Shown: piece after piece, positions 16,983 to 25,854 of the stretch
Layout of the letters: every line of letters begins with the position of its first letter
How positions within the stretch are numbered: position 1 is the stretch's first letter
NCBI GenBank assembly: GCA_020634135.1
Contig: JACKCG010000005.1
Span: 248,001 to 312,000 of the forward strand
Length of the DNA: 64,000 nucleotides
Direction of reading: 5' to 3'
From: Anaerolineaceae bacterium
GTDB taxonomy: Bacteria > Chloroflexota > Anaerolineae > Aggregatilineales > Phototrophicaceae
The notes under the pieces: generated by a model
What the model was told of the DNA's origin: nothing
Database searches by the model: none
The model's input: only the letters and a program-made list of their open reading frames with translations
Position numbers and translations under genes: made by a program

Positions 16983-18234
16983 TCGGCATACTCCGTTCTG
17001 GTCGTTTGAATTTTTGTTGCTCAGAGAGTCGGGCTACACTCAGCATCATGCCAACACCGGAAAGCAGTACCACCAGCGATGAACCACCAAAGCTGATGAA
17101 CGGCAAAGTCGCGCCGGTTGGGGGCATGACGCCGGTCATAACAGCGATATTCAGCAGCGCCTTGACCGCAATCCAGATTGTGATGCCAGAAACCAGCAGC
17201 GCCCCAAAGGGGTCGGACGAGCGCCGGGCGATCTGAAAACCGCGAATCACCAGGGCAACATACAACGCGATGACAAACCCCGCGCCCAGTACACCTAATT
17301 CTTCCCCGATCACGGCAAAGATGCTATCTGTATGCGGGGCGGGCAGGTTCTGAAACTTCTGTAGACTCTGCCCCAGCCCGCGCCCCGTCCAACCGCCGGA
17401 AATAAACGCCTGCACCGCTTGCTGCACCTGGTAGCTCGCCTGGGTTAAGTCAGCAGAACCGGAAAGAAAAGACTGCCACCGATCCTGGGCATATGACAGC
17501 CCTCCCCCGCTGATCCACACAATACCAACCCCACCAACTGTCGCGCCCACCGCCGCCAATTGGATAATATCTGCCCCGGCCAGAAAGAACATAATCGCCG
17601 AAACAACAAAAATCGTCGCCGCTGTACTCAGGTCGGGTTGCAGCATGACCAGCCCGCCAACAATACCAACCAGGACGGCAAAAGGCAACAAACCATAGGT
17701 GATACTGCGAATCTGTGTGCGGCGTGAACTCAACCACGCCGCCATATAAATAACGATCACGTATTCAGCCAGTTCACCCGGCTGGAGCGACCCATTGATT
17801 AACGCACGCCGTGCCCCAAACGTATCATCACCGAATAAAAGCACCGCGATCAACGCACCGATTGTCACCAGCAGCAGCAGCACAGCCAAACGCCGCCACA
17901 ACCGGTAGTTAATGAAAGCCAGCAGCAACATCACGATCAGGCCAATACCTGTGTTCCGTACATGCTCGATGAATTTAACCAATTCATCACCATACACCTG
18001 GTAGCTCCAGTCAAAGGTCGTGCTGTATACCATGAGCAAGCTGATCGCCAGTAAGCTGCCAATCACGACCAGCAAGTAGGTATCCAGAGAAGCCAGCCAA
18101 CCCCGACGCGCTTCCGCTGGCACGGTCTCTACCGCAGCAACGCGGGGAGTCGAACGTGGAGTCGAGCGGATCACCGGCTCTGGTGGCAAATTGACATCCT
18201 GATCTACGAACTGAGGTGTACCCTGGTCAGTCAT
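16888..18234 (-). CDS. ftsW: Septal peptidoglycan glycosyltransferase FtsW
   Basis: A SEDS-family polymerase that joins lipid II into glycan strands at the septum. The 448-residue product has a 55-residue cytoplasmic N-terminus and about ten membrane segments. Family motifs include MLQPDLSTAATI near residue 195, GLGQSLQKFQNLPAPHTDSIFAVI split around residue 290, and LPFISFGGSS near 370. The basic C-terminal tail of about 60 residues runs into murG. It lies 34 bp after murD. Confidence 0.96.
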   Translation of the reverse strand: MTDQGTPQFVDQDVNLPPEPVIRSTPRSTPRVAAVETVPAEARRGWLASLDTYLLVVIGSLLAISLLMVYSTTFDWSYQVYGDELVKFIEHVRNTGIGLIVMLLLAFINYRLWRRLAVLLLLVTIGALIAVLLFGDDTFGARRALINGSLQPGELAEYVIVIYMAAWLSSRRTQIRSITYGLLPFAVLVGIVGGLVMLQPDLSTAATIFVVSAIMFFLAGADIIQLAAVGATVGGVGIVWISGGGLSYAQDRWQSFLSGSADLTQASYQVQQAVQAFISGGWTGRGLGQSLQKFQNLPAPHTDSIFAVIGEELGVLGAGFVIALYVALVIRGFQIARRSSDPFGALLVSGITIWIAVKALLNIAVMTGVMPPTGATLPFISFGGSSLVVLLSGVGMMLSVARLSEQQKFKRPERSMPSAYYDRSGRERRPRVSRTGNRRSSNHTAPGH

Positions 18235-18268
18235 AACTGCCTTTTTCCGTCTGCGCCATCTGTAATCA

Positions 18269-19642
18269 TTATAATGCCATCACCAGTCGGCGAAAGTGCT
18301 CGCCGCGTGCGGCAAAATCCGGGTAAGCATCATAGCTCGTCCCGCCCGGCGAAAGCAGCACCACATCCCCGGGCTGCGCCCAAACTACCGCTTCACGCAC
18401 GGCCTCCGCCAATGTTGCGACCTGTGTCACCTGAGCATCACTGCCAGAAACCTGCGCGACCATATCAACCACGATCTGCCCCGCCTGCCCAAAAGCAACA
18501 ATATGGCGGGATACGCGCAGTGCCAATCGAATCATATCCTCCCAGGGAAGATTCTTGTCTTTGCCTCCCGCCAGCAAAATCAGAGGCTCGGTATAGCTGT
18601 GCAGCGCTGCTATGACTCGCTCCGGTGCGGTAGCGATGCTGTCATTCACATACGTGACACCGTTCAGGACACGCACCGTTTCCAGGCGGTGTGCTACTGC
18701 CTTGAAATCCCGAATTGCCGATGCCATCACATCAGGGCTGACCCCAGCCACCCCGGTTATGGCGCAGGCCGCCAGCACATTGAGTACGTTGTGATCGCCC
18801 CGCAGTGGAATGTCACCCTTCTCGCAGATCACACGTGAATCGCCATCCGGGCTGGCAGTCCCCACCAATGCCAACCGCTGTCCAGCCAGAAACGCACCGT
18901 TCGGCACCAGGTCGCGCCCGCTGAACCAGACCGGTTCACCTGGGAGCAGTGCCGCCAGGCCGCGACTGCCGGCATCGTCGTAGCCCAATACAGCAAAAGT
19001 GCCAGCCTTCTGATAACGGACGATGTTGGCCTTCGCCTGGGTATAGGCCTCCATCGTGCCATGCCGGTCAAGGTGATTCGGAGTGATATTCAGTACCGCC
19101 GCAATCGTCGGGCTGATTGTCATCAGGTCAAGTTGAAAACTGGAAAGCTCCATCACCACCCGATCATCCGGGGTAATATCATCCAACACATCCAGCAGCA
19201 CATCCCCGATATTGCCGCCCACCCACGTTCTAAACCCGGCACGTTTGAGGATGTCACCCGTCAGAGTCGTCGTCGTCGTCTTGCCGGCGCTGCCAGTGAT
19301 GCCAATCACCGGGGCGGGACAGCGTTCCAGAAAGAGCTGCGCGTCGTTTGTCAGGCGGATACCCCGTGCGCGTGCCGCCTGCACGATTGGCAGTTCCATC
19401 GGCACCCCCCCAGAAAGACAAAGCACATCTACCCCATCCAGCAGGCTTTCCGGGTGACCTCCCAACACAAATTCCACATCGGGGAATGCGGCAGTCTCAG
19501 CGCGCAGCGTCTCAGCAGTGCGGCTGTCACTGACGACAACCTGTGCGCCTACAGTCGGCAGCCAGCGAGCGAGTGCCTTACCCTGCCGGGCAAAGCCCAA
19601 TACGGCAACACGTTTATTGAACAGCGAATCGTGATGGGTCAT
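18269..19642 (-). CDS. murD: UDP-N-acetylmuramoylalanine-D-glutamate ligase MurD
   Basis: It adds D-glutamate to UDP-MurNAc-L-Ala. I start it at the ATG at 19642; an in-frame TTG at 19669 adds nine residues. About 457 residues, with the N-terminal Rossmann segment VAVLGFARQGKALAR, the ATP loop GITGSAGKTTTT near 114, LSSFQLD near 160, NITPNHLDRHG near 180 and the C-terminal LLAGGKDKNLPW near 360. All Mur-ligase marks are present. Between mraY and ftsW in the usual dcw place. Confidence 0.97.
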   Translation of the reverse strand: MTHHDSLFNKRVAVLGFARQGKALARWLPTVGAQVVVSDSRTAETLRAETAAFPDVEFVLGGHPESLLDGVDVLCLSGGVPMELPIVQAARARGIRLTNDAQLFLERCPAPVIGITGSAGKTTTTTLTGDILKRAGFRTWVGGNIGDVLLDVLDDITPDDRVVMELSSFQLDLMTISPTIAAVLNITPNHLDRHGTMEAYTQAKANIVRYQKAGTFAVLGYDDAGSRGLAALLPGEPVWFSGRDLVPNGAFLAGQRLALVGTASPDGDSRVICEKGDIPLRGDHNVLNVLAACAITGVAGVSPDVMASAIRDFKAVAHRLETVRVLNGVTYVNDSIATAPERVIAALHSYTEPLILLAGGKDKNLPWEDMIRLALRVSRHIVAFGQAGQIVVDMVAQVSGSDAQVTQVATLAEAVREAVVWAQPGDVVLLSPGGTSYDAYPDFAARGEHFRRLVMAL

Positions 19643-19705
19643 AAGCAGATATTCTCTGGATTTCGACAAAGCGAGGAATAGATGGCGATAACGACCATGA
19701 AATCC

Positions 19706-20737
19706 CTACAGCAGCGCCAGTGCAATTCCGATCATGGCACTCAGCAGCCCCACTAACCAGAACCGCTGGACGACCTGAGTCTCGCTCCAACCACCCTTCT
19801 GGAAATGCAGGTGGATTGGTGCCATACGGAATAAGCGCAGACCCTGCCCGGTAGTGGGATTTTTCGTGCGCTTGAAGTACCACACCTGCAACACTACGCT
19901 GATGGTCTCGGTCACCGGCACAATAGCGACCACCGGCAGCAGAAGATACTGCCCGGTCATCACCGCGATGGTTCCTAATGTCGCCCCTAACGCCAGTGAC
20001 CCGGTATCCCCCATGAACAACTGCGCCGGGTGCGCGTTGTACCAGAGAAAGGCGAAACACGCCCCTACCAGGATAAAACTCAACTGAGTCAGGAAGATTT
20101 GCTGCTGCAAGTAGGCGATGACGCCATACGAGGCAAAGGCACTGGCAGTGATGATTCCTGCCAGGCCATCCATACCATCCGTCAGGTTGACTGCATTCGA
20201 CATCGCAACGATGATGAACGCCGTGAGTGGAATATATAGCAGCGGGCTGATGTTAATCGCAAATGGCAGCAAAGGAATTTTAATCTGATTGGCGTACTGA
20301 AAGCCCCCATCGTACTGCGAAATCACCACCGCCACGATAAGCGCCAGCACCCATTGTGCGCCGAACTTCGCCCGCGCTGAGATTCCCTGGCCGACCGTCC
20401 CACGAGATGTCTGAATACCCTCCCAATCATCCACCAGCCCCAGAAGCGAAAAACTCACCAGCACAAACAGTGGCAGCAGGATACTTGCCCCCGTTACCGT
20501 GCGAATCACATTCACCAGATTCAGCCCCAGCGCGATCAACACGACCGGGATCACGATCATAATCCCGCCCATCGTCGGCGTGCCAACTTTTCTCTGGTGT
20601 TCGGCACTCAACTCCACCTGAATCTGCTTGCCGATTTTCAGGCGTCGCAGAATTTCAACAAACGGCCCCCCCCAGATCACACCCAGCAGGAATGCCACCC
20701 CACCCATTGTCAGCGCAAACGGTAATCCACCAACCAT
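19706..20737 (-). CDS. mraY: Phospho-MurNAc-pentapeptide transferase MraY
   Basis: It makes lipid I by moving phospho-MurNAc-pentapeptide onto undecaprenyl phosphate. The 343 residues form about ten membrane segments. Marks: HQRKVGTPTMGGIMI near residue 49, LLGLVDDWEG (the first Asp pair) near 100, NAVNLTDGMDGLA near 182 and FMGDTGSLALGATLG near 240. It directly follows ftsI with an 11-bp gap; in many bacteria murE and murF lie between these two genes, and they are absent here. Confidence 0.97.
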   Translation of the reverse strand: MVGGLPFALTMGGVAFLLGVIWGGPFVEILRRLKIGKQIQVELSAEHQRKVGTPTMGGIMIVIPVVLIALGLNLVNVIRTVTGASILLPLFVLVSFSLLGLVDDWEGIQTSRGTVGQGISARAKFGAQWVLALIVAVVISQYDGGFQYANQIKIPLLPFAINISPLLYIPLTAFIIVAMSNAVNLTDGMDGLAGIITASAFASYGVIAYLQQQIFLTQLSFILVGACFAFLWYNAHPAQLFMGDTGSLALGATLGTIAVMTGQYLLLPVVAIVPVTETISVVLQVWYFKRTKNPTTGQGLRLFRMAPIHLHFQKGGWSETQVVQRFWLVGLLSAMIGIALALL

Positions 20738-20748
20738 ATTCCCTCTTT

Positions 20749-22476
20749 CTAGCCACCCACAACACCGGCATTGGCTTCCAGCGCATGACGGACATCATCC
20801 GGCGGGATTTCCATCATGACCACCAACCGTTCCGCCAGTCGCCGGAAACGCGGCGCAACCACCTGGCTCGCCCAGCGCCCGGTAGTCGGCCTGTCTAATT
20901 TAATCAGAATCGCTACCTGTGGATCATCTGCGGGCAAAAAACCAACAAACGTCATAATCCAGGCGTTGGACTCATACCCAATGGGAGATGGAATTTCCGC
21001 CGTGCCGGTTTTGCCGGCGACAGTGTACCCCGGCACCCCGGCACCATTATCCAGTGAATCATTGTCGTTAATCACCGACACCATCATATCTGTCACAATA
21101 TGCGCCGCCTCCGGGGAAATCGCCCGCCGCAGAAAAGTCGGCTGTGACTCGATCACCCGATCACCATCTATTACCCTGGCAACCAGGTTAGGCTGCATCA
21201 TCAGGCCATCATTGGCAATAGCCGAAACCGCCGCCAGCATTTGCAGCGGAGTCACCGTCACACCCTGGCCGAAGCTGTTCGTACCCAGGTTACTTTCGCT
21301 CCACTCCGGGTCACCGGGAATATACATCGTCCCGGAAGCCTCGCCTTCCAGGTTAACCCGCGTCGGGCGACCAATCCCGAATGCATCCATCGCGGCGTAA
21401 AAGGCTTCATGCCCCATCTTGAGGCTCACTGTCGCCGCACCCACATTAAGTGAGTCCACCAGGATACCGCGCACGTCTACCACACCATGCGCCCGCAAAT
21501 CCCAGTTTTTCACCACAATGCCCCCGACAGCGAGTTCCCCCTGGTCAACGTAGGTAAAGTCAGGCGTAATCACTTCCCGGTCAAGCGCCCCGGCAACCGT
21601 CAAAACCTTCATTACTGACCCCGGCTCATACTCATCGCTGATTGCCGGGTTACGCCAGACATTGGCCTCCACATTAGCATAGGCATTCGGGTCAAATGAC
21701 GGCCAGCTTGCCATTGCCAGAATATCCCCGGTACGCGGGTTCATCACGATGTAAGTCCCCCCGGTTGCCCCGGTCTCCGCGATTGCCAAAGCCAGTTCGC
21801 TCTCGATCAGATACTGAATATCACGATCCAGCGTCAGATAAATATTGCTCCCTTCGTCGGGAGTCTGGTCATCCGGCAGATCAAACGGAATATCGCTCAC
21901 CACTTCTTCCCGAATCCGCCCGGTCAGTTGATCCTGATAATAGCCTTCAATGCCATAGTAACCTTGCAGGTCGCCGCCCACAAAGCCGATAATCTGCGCG
22001 GCCAATGTCCCCTGTGGGTAGCTGCGGCGCGGGATTTTCTCGATATCAATCGCCTGCAAATCCAGGGCTTCAACCTGTTGGCCGATTTCCGCGCTGACAC
22101 GCGGCGTGAGCAGCACCCAGGGTTCAGCACTGTTGATCTTCTCATAAGTCGCCAACTCATCCAGACGCAAAATCGCGGCCAGCTGAGTCGCCACACGCCG
22201 CTTATCCGATACCAGGTTCGGGCTGATGCCGATACGATACTCAACGGTATTTTCTGCCAGCCGCTGCCCACTATGGTCATAGATGATACCCCGTGCAGCG
22301 GCCAGCCGGATATTCCGGTTATAGTTGGGACGCAATTCGTTCGCCACTTCCGGGGCAATGGCCTGGAAGCCCACCAACTGCAATAACAAATAGCCGCTGG
22401 CGACGATCATCCCAATGATGACAATCGGCAGCCGCCTGTTAAAAATCTCTTGTTGGGTTTGTGCAGCCTGCATCAT
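20749..22476 (-). CDS. ftsI: Septal transpeptidase FtsI/PBP2-type (class B PBP)
   Basis: It cross-links septal peptidoglycan. The 575 residues carry one membrane anchor (about 16-36), a dimerisation domain with RGIIYDHSGQRLAEN, and a transpeptidase domain whose motifs are SVMK (EPGSVMKVLT, near 283), SLN (near 340) and KTG (VAGKTGTAEIP, near 493). There is no PASTA domain. Its first four bases overlap the ftsL stop (ATGA), so the two are translationally coupled. Confidence 0.95.
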   Translation of the reverse strand: MMQAAQTQQEIFNRRLPIVIIGMIVASGYLLLQLVGFQAIAPEVANELRPNYNRNIRLAAARGIIYDHSGQRLAENTVEYRIGISPNLVSDKRRVATQLAAILRLDELATYEKINSAEPWVLLTPRVSAEIGQQVEALDLQAIDIEKIPRRSYPQGTLAAQIIGFVGGDLQGYYGIEGYYQDQLTGRIREEVVSDIPFDLPDDQTPDEGSNIYLTLDRDIQYLIESELALAIAETGATGGTYIVMNPRTGDILAMASWPSFDPNAYANVEANVWRNPAISDEYEPGSVMKVLTVAGALDREVITPDFTYVDQGELAVGGIVVKNWDLRAHGVVDVRGILVDSLNVGAATVSLKMGHEAFYAAMDAFGIGRPTRVNLEGEASGTMYIPGDPEWSESNLGTNSFGQGVTVTPLQMLAAVSAIANDGLMMQPNLVARVIDGDRVIESQPTFLRRAISPEAAHIVTDMMVSVINDNDSLDNGAGVPGYTVAGKTGTAEIPSPIGYESNAWIMTFVGFLPADDPQVAILIKLDRPTTGRWASQVVAPRFRRLAERLVVMMEIPPDDVRHALEANAGVVGG

Positions 22477-22958
22477 GACCCTCCAGATTGTGAAAAGTCC
22501 TGGAATTGGCGCGTAAAGTTATCCCACTGTTGTTGCAGCCAGCCGCCGAACGTTTCGTCATACGCGGGCAAGTTAGCTTCTCCCTCTCGCTCGACCTGTA
22601 ACTGCGTCGTCTGACGGTTAGGATTATACCCTTCTATCACCAGGTATTCGATCTGGTCGCGTTGGGCTTCCACGAATCCCAGTTCCAATGCCCGTGACCG
22701 CAGCCGGAACACCGTCCTGAGCTGCGCAATTTCCGAACGAATCTGCTCGTTTGACTGCTCCAGGCGGTTGCGCTCGGAAATCAAGTCCTGCAACTGCCGG
22801 TTCAATGTGGCAATAGAGGCTGCCTGCGTCAGATACAGAGCGCCAATAATGACCGCCACAAACAAGCCCAAAACGCCCAGCGCCAGGGTTTGCTGTCGCC
22901 AGCGCCAGGTGGTATTTCTCAGGGCATGGCCCAGCCAATCCTGTGTGGGTGTTCTCAC
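22473..22958 (-). CDS. ftsL: FtsL/DivIC-like septum protein
   Basis: A 161-residue bitopic protein: basic N-terminus, one membrane segment (about 25-47), then a coiled coil (residues 48-95) rich in Arg, Gln, Leu and Glu (TLNRQLQDLISERNRLEQSN). This architecture and its position between rsmH and ftsI identify it as FtsL or DivIC, which hold FtsI/FtsW and FtsQ together. Sequence identity in this family is low, so the name rests on context. It overlaps both neighbours by 4 bp. The C-terminal 60 residues are polar and unassigned. Confidence 0.85.
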   Translation of the reverse strand: MRTPTQDWLGHALRNTTWRWRQQTLALGVLGLFVAVIIGALYLTQAASIATLNRQLQDLISERNRLEQSNEQIRSEIAQLRTVFRLRSRALELGFVEAQRDQIEYLVIEGYNPNRQTTQLQVEREGEANLPAYDETFGGWLQQQWDNFTRQFQDFSQSGGS

Positions 22959-23872
22959 GCTGTCAGTTTCTCCACGATTCGCAGTTTGGCGCTCCGGCTG
23001 CGCGGGTTGGTCTGAATCTCGACTTCTGTTGCCATAATCGGTTTCCGGTTCACCAGGCGCACACTAGACTGATGCCCGCACACACATATCGGCGTTTTCG
23101 GTGGGCAGATACAATCGGTACTCGCCAGCCTGAAGGCCTGCTTAACTAGCCGATCTTCCAGGCTGTGGAAGCTAATCACCGCCAGGCGTCCGCCGGGCGC
23201 GAGCAGGTCAATCGCTTGTGGCAGGACACGCTCAATAATACCCAACTCGTCGTTTACCGCAATCCTGAGCGCCTGAAAAGCGCGGGTCGCCGGGTGAATC
23301 CGATCCCCTTTGCGACGGGGCAGCGCGGCCTCAATCACGGCGGCCAGTTCACGGGTCGTCTGATAGGGACGTTTCGCAATTATCGCCCGCGCCAGACGCC
23401 TTCCCTGAGGGTCTTCGCCATACTTATAGAACAGGTCAGCCAGTTCGGATTCTTCCAGGTAATTCACCAGTTCCGCCGCTGTGGGCCGGTCACTCCGCTG
23501 GTTAAACCGCATATCGAGCGGGCCATCCTGCATAAAAGCGAAGCCGCGTTCGGCTGTATCCAGCTGCATCGAAGACAAACCCAGATCAAGCAAGATACTA
23601 TCCGCCATGCTCCAGCCGATACGATGCGCCTCCGCTACCATATCCGCATAGCTCGCATGAACAATCTGCACACGCTCCCCATATGGGCTGAGAGTCTGGC
23701 GGGCAATCGCCAGTGCCGTCAGATCACAATCCAGGCCCAAGGCCGATTCCACCCCGGCTTCCAGCAGGGCCGCTGTATGCCCTCCCGCGCCCAGTGTTCC
23801 ATCAATCAACCGTCGCGCCGGACGCAGCGCCTCCAGCACGGCATCCAGCAGAACTGGAACATGCGCCATCAT
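22955..23872 (-). CDS. rsmH: 16S rRNA m4C1402 methyltransferase RsmH
   Basis: It methylates N4 of C1402 in 16S rRNA with SAM. The 305 residues show the SAM loop IDGTLGAGGHTAALLEAG near residue 19, LLDLGLSSMQLD near 94, MRFNQRSDRPTAAELVNY (inserted domain) near 120, and VISFHSLEDRLVK near 233. Normal length and dcw position. Four-base overlaps with mraZ and ftsL make a coupled translation unit. Confidence 0.97.
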   Translation of the reverse strand: MMAHVPVLLDAVLEALRPARRLIDGTLGAGGHTAALLEAGVESALGLDCDLTALAIARQTLSPYGERVQIVHASYADMVAEAHRIGWSMADSILLDLGLSSMQLDTAERGFAFMQDGPLDMRFNQRSDRPTAAELVNYLEESELADLFYKYGEDPQGRRLARAIIAKRPYQTTRELAAVIEAALPRRKGDRIHPATRAFQALRIAVNDELGIIERVLPQAIDLLAPGGRLAVISFHSLEDRLVKQAFRLASTDCICPPKTPICVCGHQSSVRLVNRKPIMATEVEIQTNPRSRSAKLRIVEKLTA

Positions 23873-24300
23873 TCTATCCCCAGGTTATGCAAATAGTCGG
23901 TTTCCGCCAGAGCCAGTGTGACATCATTGAGCGTGGCCCGCCAACTGGCTGGCTCCCATAATTCGAGGAATGTCTCCATACCAGCGATCAACACCTCATC
24001 ATTCAGTGCCGCATAGTCACGCAGGTAAGCGGGTATCGAAACCCGTCCCTGACGATCCAGCGCCAATTCTACCGCGCCGGAAAACAGTAAGCGGCGCAGC
24101 GCCCGTCCGGTTGGGTGGGTGATCGGCATCTGGTTCAGCGTATCGCACAATGAAACCCAGGCGGACTGCGGATAAACCACCAGGTTACGATCCAGGCCGC
24201 GTGTCAACACCGCGCCCGCTGTAAGATGTGAACGAAACCGTACCGGGATAATGAGCCGGCCTTTTTCATCCAACTGATGAGAGTATTCGCCCCAGAACAT
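23869..24300 (-). CDS. mraZ: Transcriptional regulator MraZ
   Basis: MraZ is a dodecameric ring protein that binds TGGG repeats before its own operon. The ATG at 24300 gives MFWGEYSHQLDEKGRLIIP, the standard N-terminus; the frame is open to 24321. Two AbrB-like repeats are visible, each with D-x-K/Q-G-R-x-x-I-P: DEKGRLIIPVRFR near residue 12 and DRQGRVSIPAYLRDYA near 84. Length about 143 residues. The matching MraZ boxes lie at its promoter and again before ftsQ. Confidence 0.95.
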   Translation of the reverse strand: MFWGEYSHQLDEKGRLIIPVRFRSHLTAGAVLTRGLDRNLVVYPQSAWVSLCDTLNQMPITHPTGRALRRLLFSGAVELALDRQGRVSIPAYLRDYAALNDEVLIAGMETFLELWEPASWRATLNDVTLALAETDYLHNLGIE

Positions 24301-24349
24301 AACTTGTACCCCGCCGGTCACTGGTGATATGGTGTGGAAAATCAGAGGA

Positions 24350-24390
24350 ATTATACCACATTATCCCACACCAACTTAAAGAATCCCACA
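24350..24390 (-). promoter_or_regulatory. dcw promoter with MraZ-box array
   Basis: On the minus strand TGTGGGATTC (24381-24390), a degenerate unit (24371-24380), TGTGGGATAA (24361-24370) and TGTGGTATAA (24351-24360) follow each other with an exact 10-bp period. The last unit merges with a TATAAT -10 box (24350-24355). This fits the known MraZ operator of TGGG units spaced by one helical turn and explains autoregulation of the cluster. Confidence 0.8.
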
Positions 24391-24543
24391 AAATAGCCAG
24401 GATTAACGACCAAAACCCGGCGTTCCAAACGAATGTCATAGCGCGGCGGCGGTAGATGTTTTACACTATATTCAAATGTCGATTCGATTCTTGTTCCCGA
24501 ACCGGGATATTTAGAATTTTCAGTGAATAAAAGGAGACCCTTT

Positions 24544-25728
24544 ATGCGTGAAGCAGTTATTGTAGGCGCAGTACGCACTGCTGTCGGTAAATCCAAACGG
24601 GGTATCACCAGCACGGCACGCTCCGATGACATGGCGGCACTCGTCATCAAAACACTCATGGAACAGACTGACGGCAAGCTCGACCCAATGGAAATTGACG
24701 ATGTGATTATAGGCTGCGCGATGCCGGAAGGCTCTCAGGGGTTGAATTTCGCCCGTGTGATTTCGCTCCGGGCGGGCCTGCCGGTTGAAATACCAGGCAT
24801 GACCGTGAACCGTTTTTGCTCCAGCGGTCTGCAAACCATCGCCATCGCCGCTGAGCGCATCATCGCCAATGGTGCCGATGTCGTGATTGCTGGCGGCACG
24901 GAAACCATGTCACTCGTCCCGATGACCGGTTTCAGGATCAGCCCTAACCCATATATGGCTGCCAACGACCCGAATGTGTACATGAGCATGGGACATACTG
25001 CCGAGCGGGTGGCCGATGAATTCAATGTTTCCCGTGAAGACATGGATGAGTTCGCCTACAACAGCCACATGAAGGCCGCTCGCGCCACCGACGCCGGGTA
25101 TTTCGCACAGGAAATCGTCCCCTTCCCGATTGAAGAAACCATCGTTGGTGAAGACGGTCATCCCCAGACTGTCACAACTCTCCTCACCGAGGATGAACAC
25201 CTGCGCCGTGATACCACCATTGAAGGCCTGGCCGGTCTTAAGCCGGTGTTTCGCCAGGGCGGGCGTGTCACAGCGGGCAATTCCAGCCCGTTAAGCGACG
25301 GCGCTGCTGGTGTCATTGTGATGGAAGCGGGCAAAGCCGCGCAACTAGGACTGAAACCGCTGGCGAAGTTCGTCGCATTCAATGTCGCCGGGGTACGCCC
25401 GGAAGTCATGGGGATTGGCCCGATCAACGCCATACCCAGGGTACTCAAGCGCACCGGCATGAGATTAGATGATATGGACATCATTGAACTCAACGAAGCC
25501 TTCGCCGCACAATCCCTTGCGGTCATCCGCCACCTGGATATGAACACCGAAAAAATCAACGTCAACGGCGGCGCGATTGCCCTCGGCCACCCACTGGGCT
25601 GCACCGGGGCGAAGCTCACCGTACAGATCATCAACGAGATGAAGCGCCGCAACAGCAAATATGGCATGGTGACAATGTGCATCGGTGGCGGCATGGGAGC
25701 AGCCGGCATTTTCGAGAATGTGAACTAG
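24544..25728 (+). CDS. Acetyl-CoA acetyltransferase / 3-ketoacyl-CoA thiolase
   Basis: A degradative-type thiolase that cleaves or joins acyl-CoA with acetyl-CoA, cytoplasmic. The ATG at 24544 follows AAGGAG at perfect distance. The 394 residues carry the acyl-accepting Cys92 in NRFCSSGLQT, the GGAIALGHPLGCTGAK histidine motif near 348 and the proton-transfer Cys in CIGGGMGAAG near 380. The FadA-like form suggests fatty-acid beta-oxidation, though a biosynthetic acetoacetyl-CoA role cannot be excluded. It stands alone, divergent from the dcw cluster, and is followed by a strong hairpin. Confidence 0.93.
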   Translation: MREAVIVGAVRTAVGKSKRGITSTARSDDMAALVIKTLMEQTDGKLDPMEIDDVIIGCAMPEGSQGLNFARVISLRAGLPVEIPGMTVNRFCSSGLQTIAIAAERIIANGADVVIAGGTETMSLVPMTGFRISPNPYMAANDPNVYMSMGHTAERVADEFNVSREDMDEFAYNSHMKAARATDAGYFAQEIVPFPIEETIVGEDGHPQTVTTLLTEDEHLRRDTTIEGLAGLKPVFRQGGRVTAGNSSPLSDGAAGVIVMEAGKAAQLGLKPLAKFVAFNVAGVRPEVMGIGPINAIPRVLKRTGMRLDDMDIIELNEAFAAQSLAVIRHLDMNTEKINVNGGAIALGHPLGCTGAKLTVQIINEMKRRNSKYGMVTMCIGGGMGAAGIFENVN

Positions 25729-25755
25729 TACAACCTTAACCCAGAAAAAACACCC

Positions 25756-25801
25756 TCAAAGACGCATGAGTCCGGGAACTTATGCGTCTTTGATTCCCGG
25801 A
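25756..25801 (+). terminator. Strong hairpin after the thiolase gene
   Basis: TCAAAGACGCAT (25756-25767) and ATGCGTCTTTGA (25782-25793) form a perfect 12-bp stem. No T-run follows. A second pair, TCCGGGAA (25771-25778) and TTCCCGGA (25794-25801), competes with it. Most likely a terminator or mRNA 3'-end stabiliser. Confidence 0.55.
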
Positions 25802-25854
25802 GCCTTCCGAATCAGGTATAATGAGCGCAGCGTTTAACCAGAGGTCAGGCTGCT

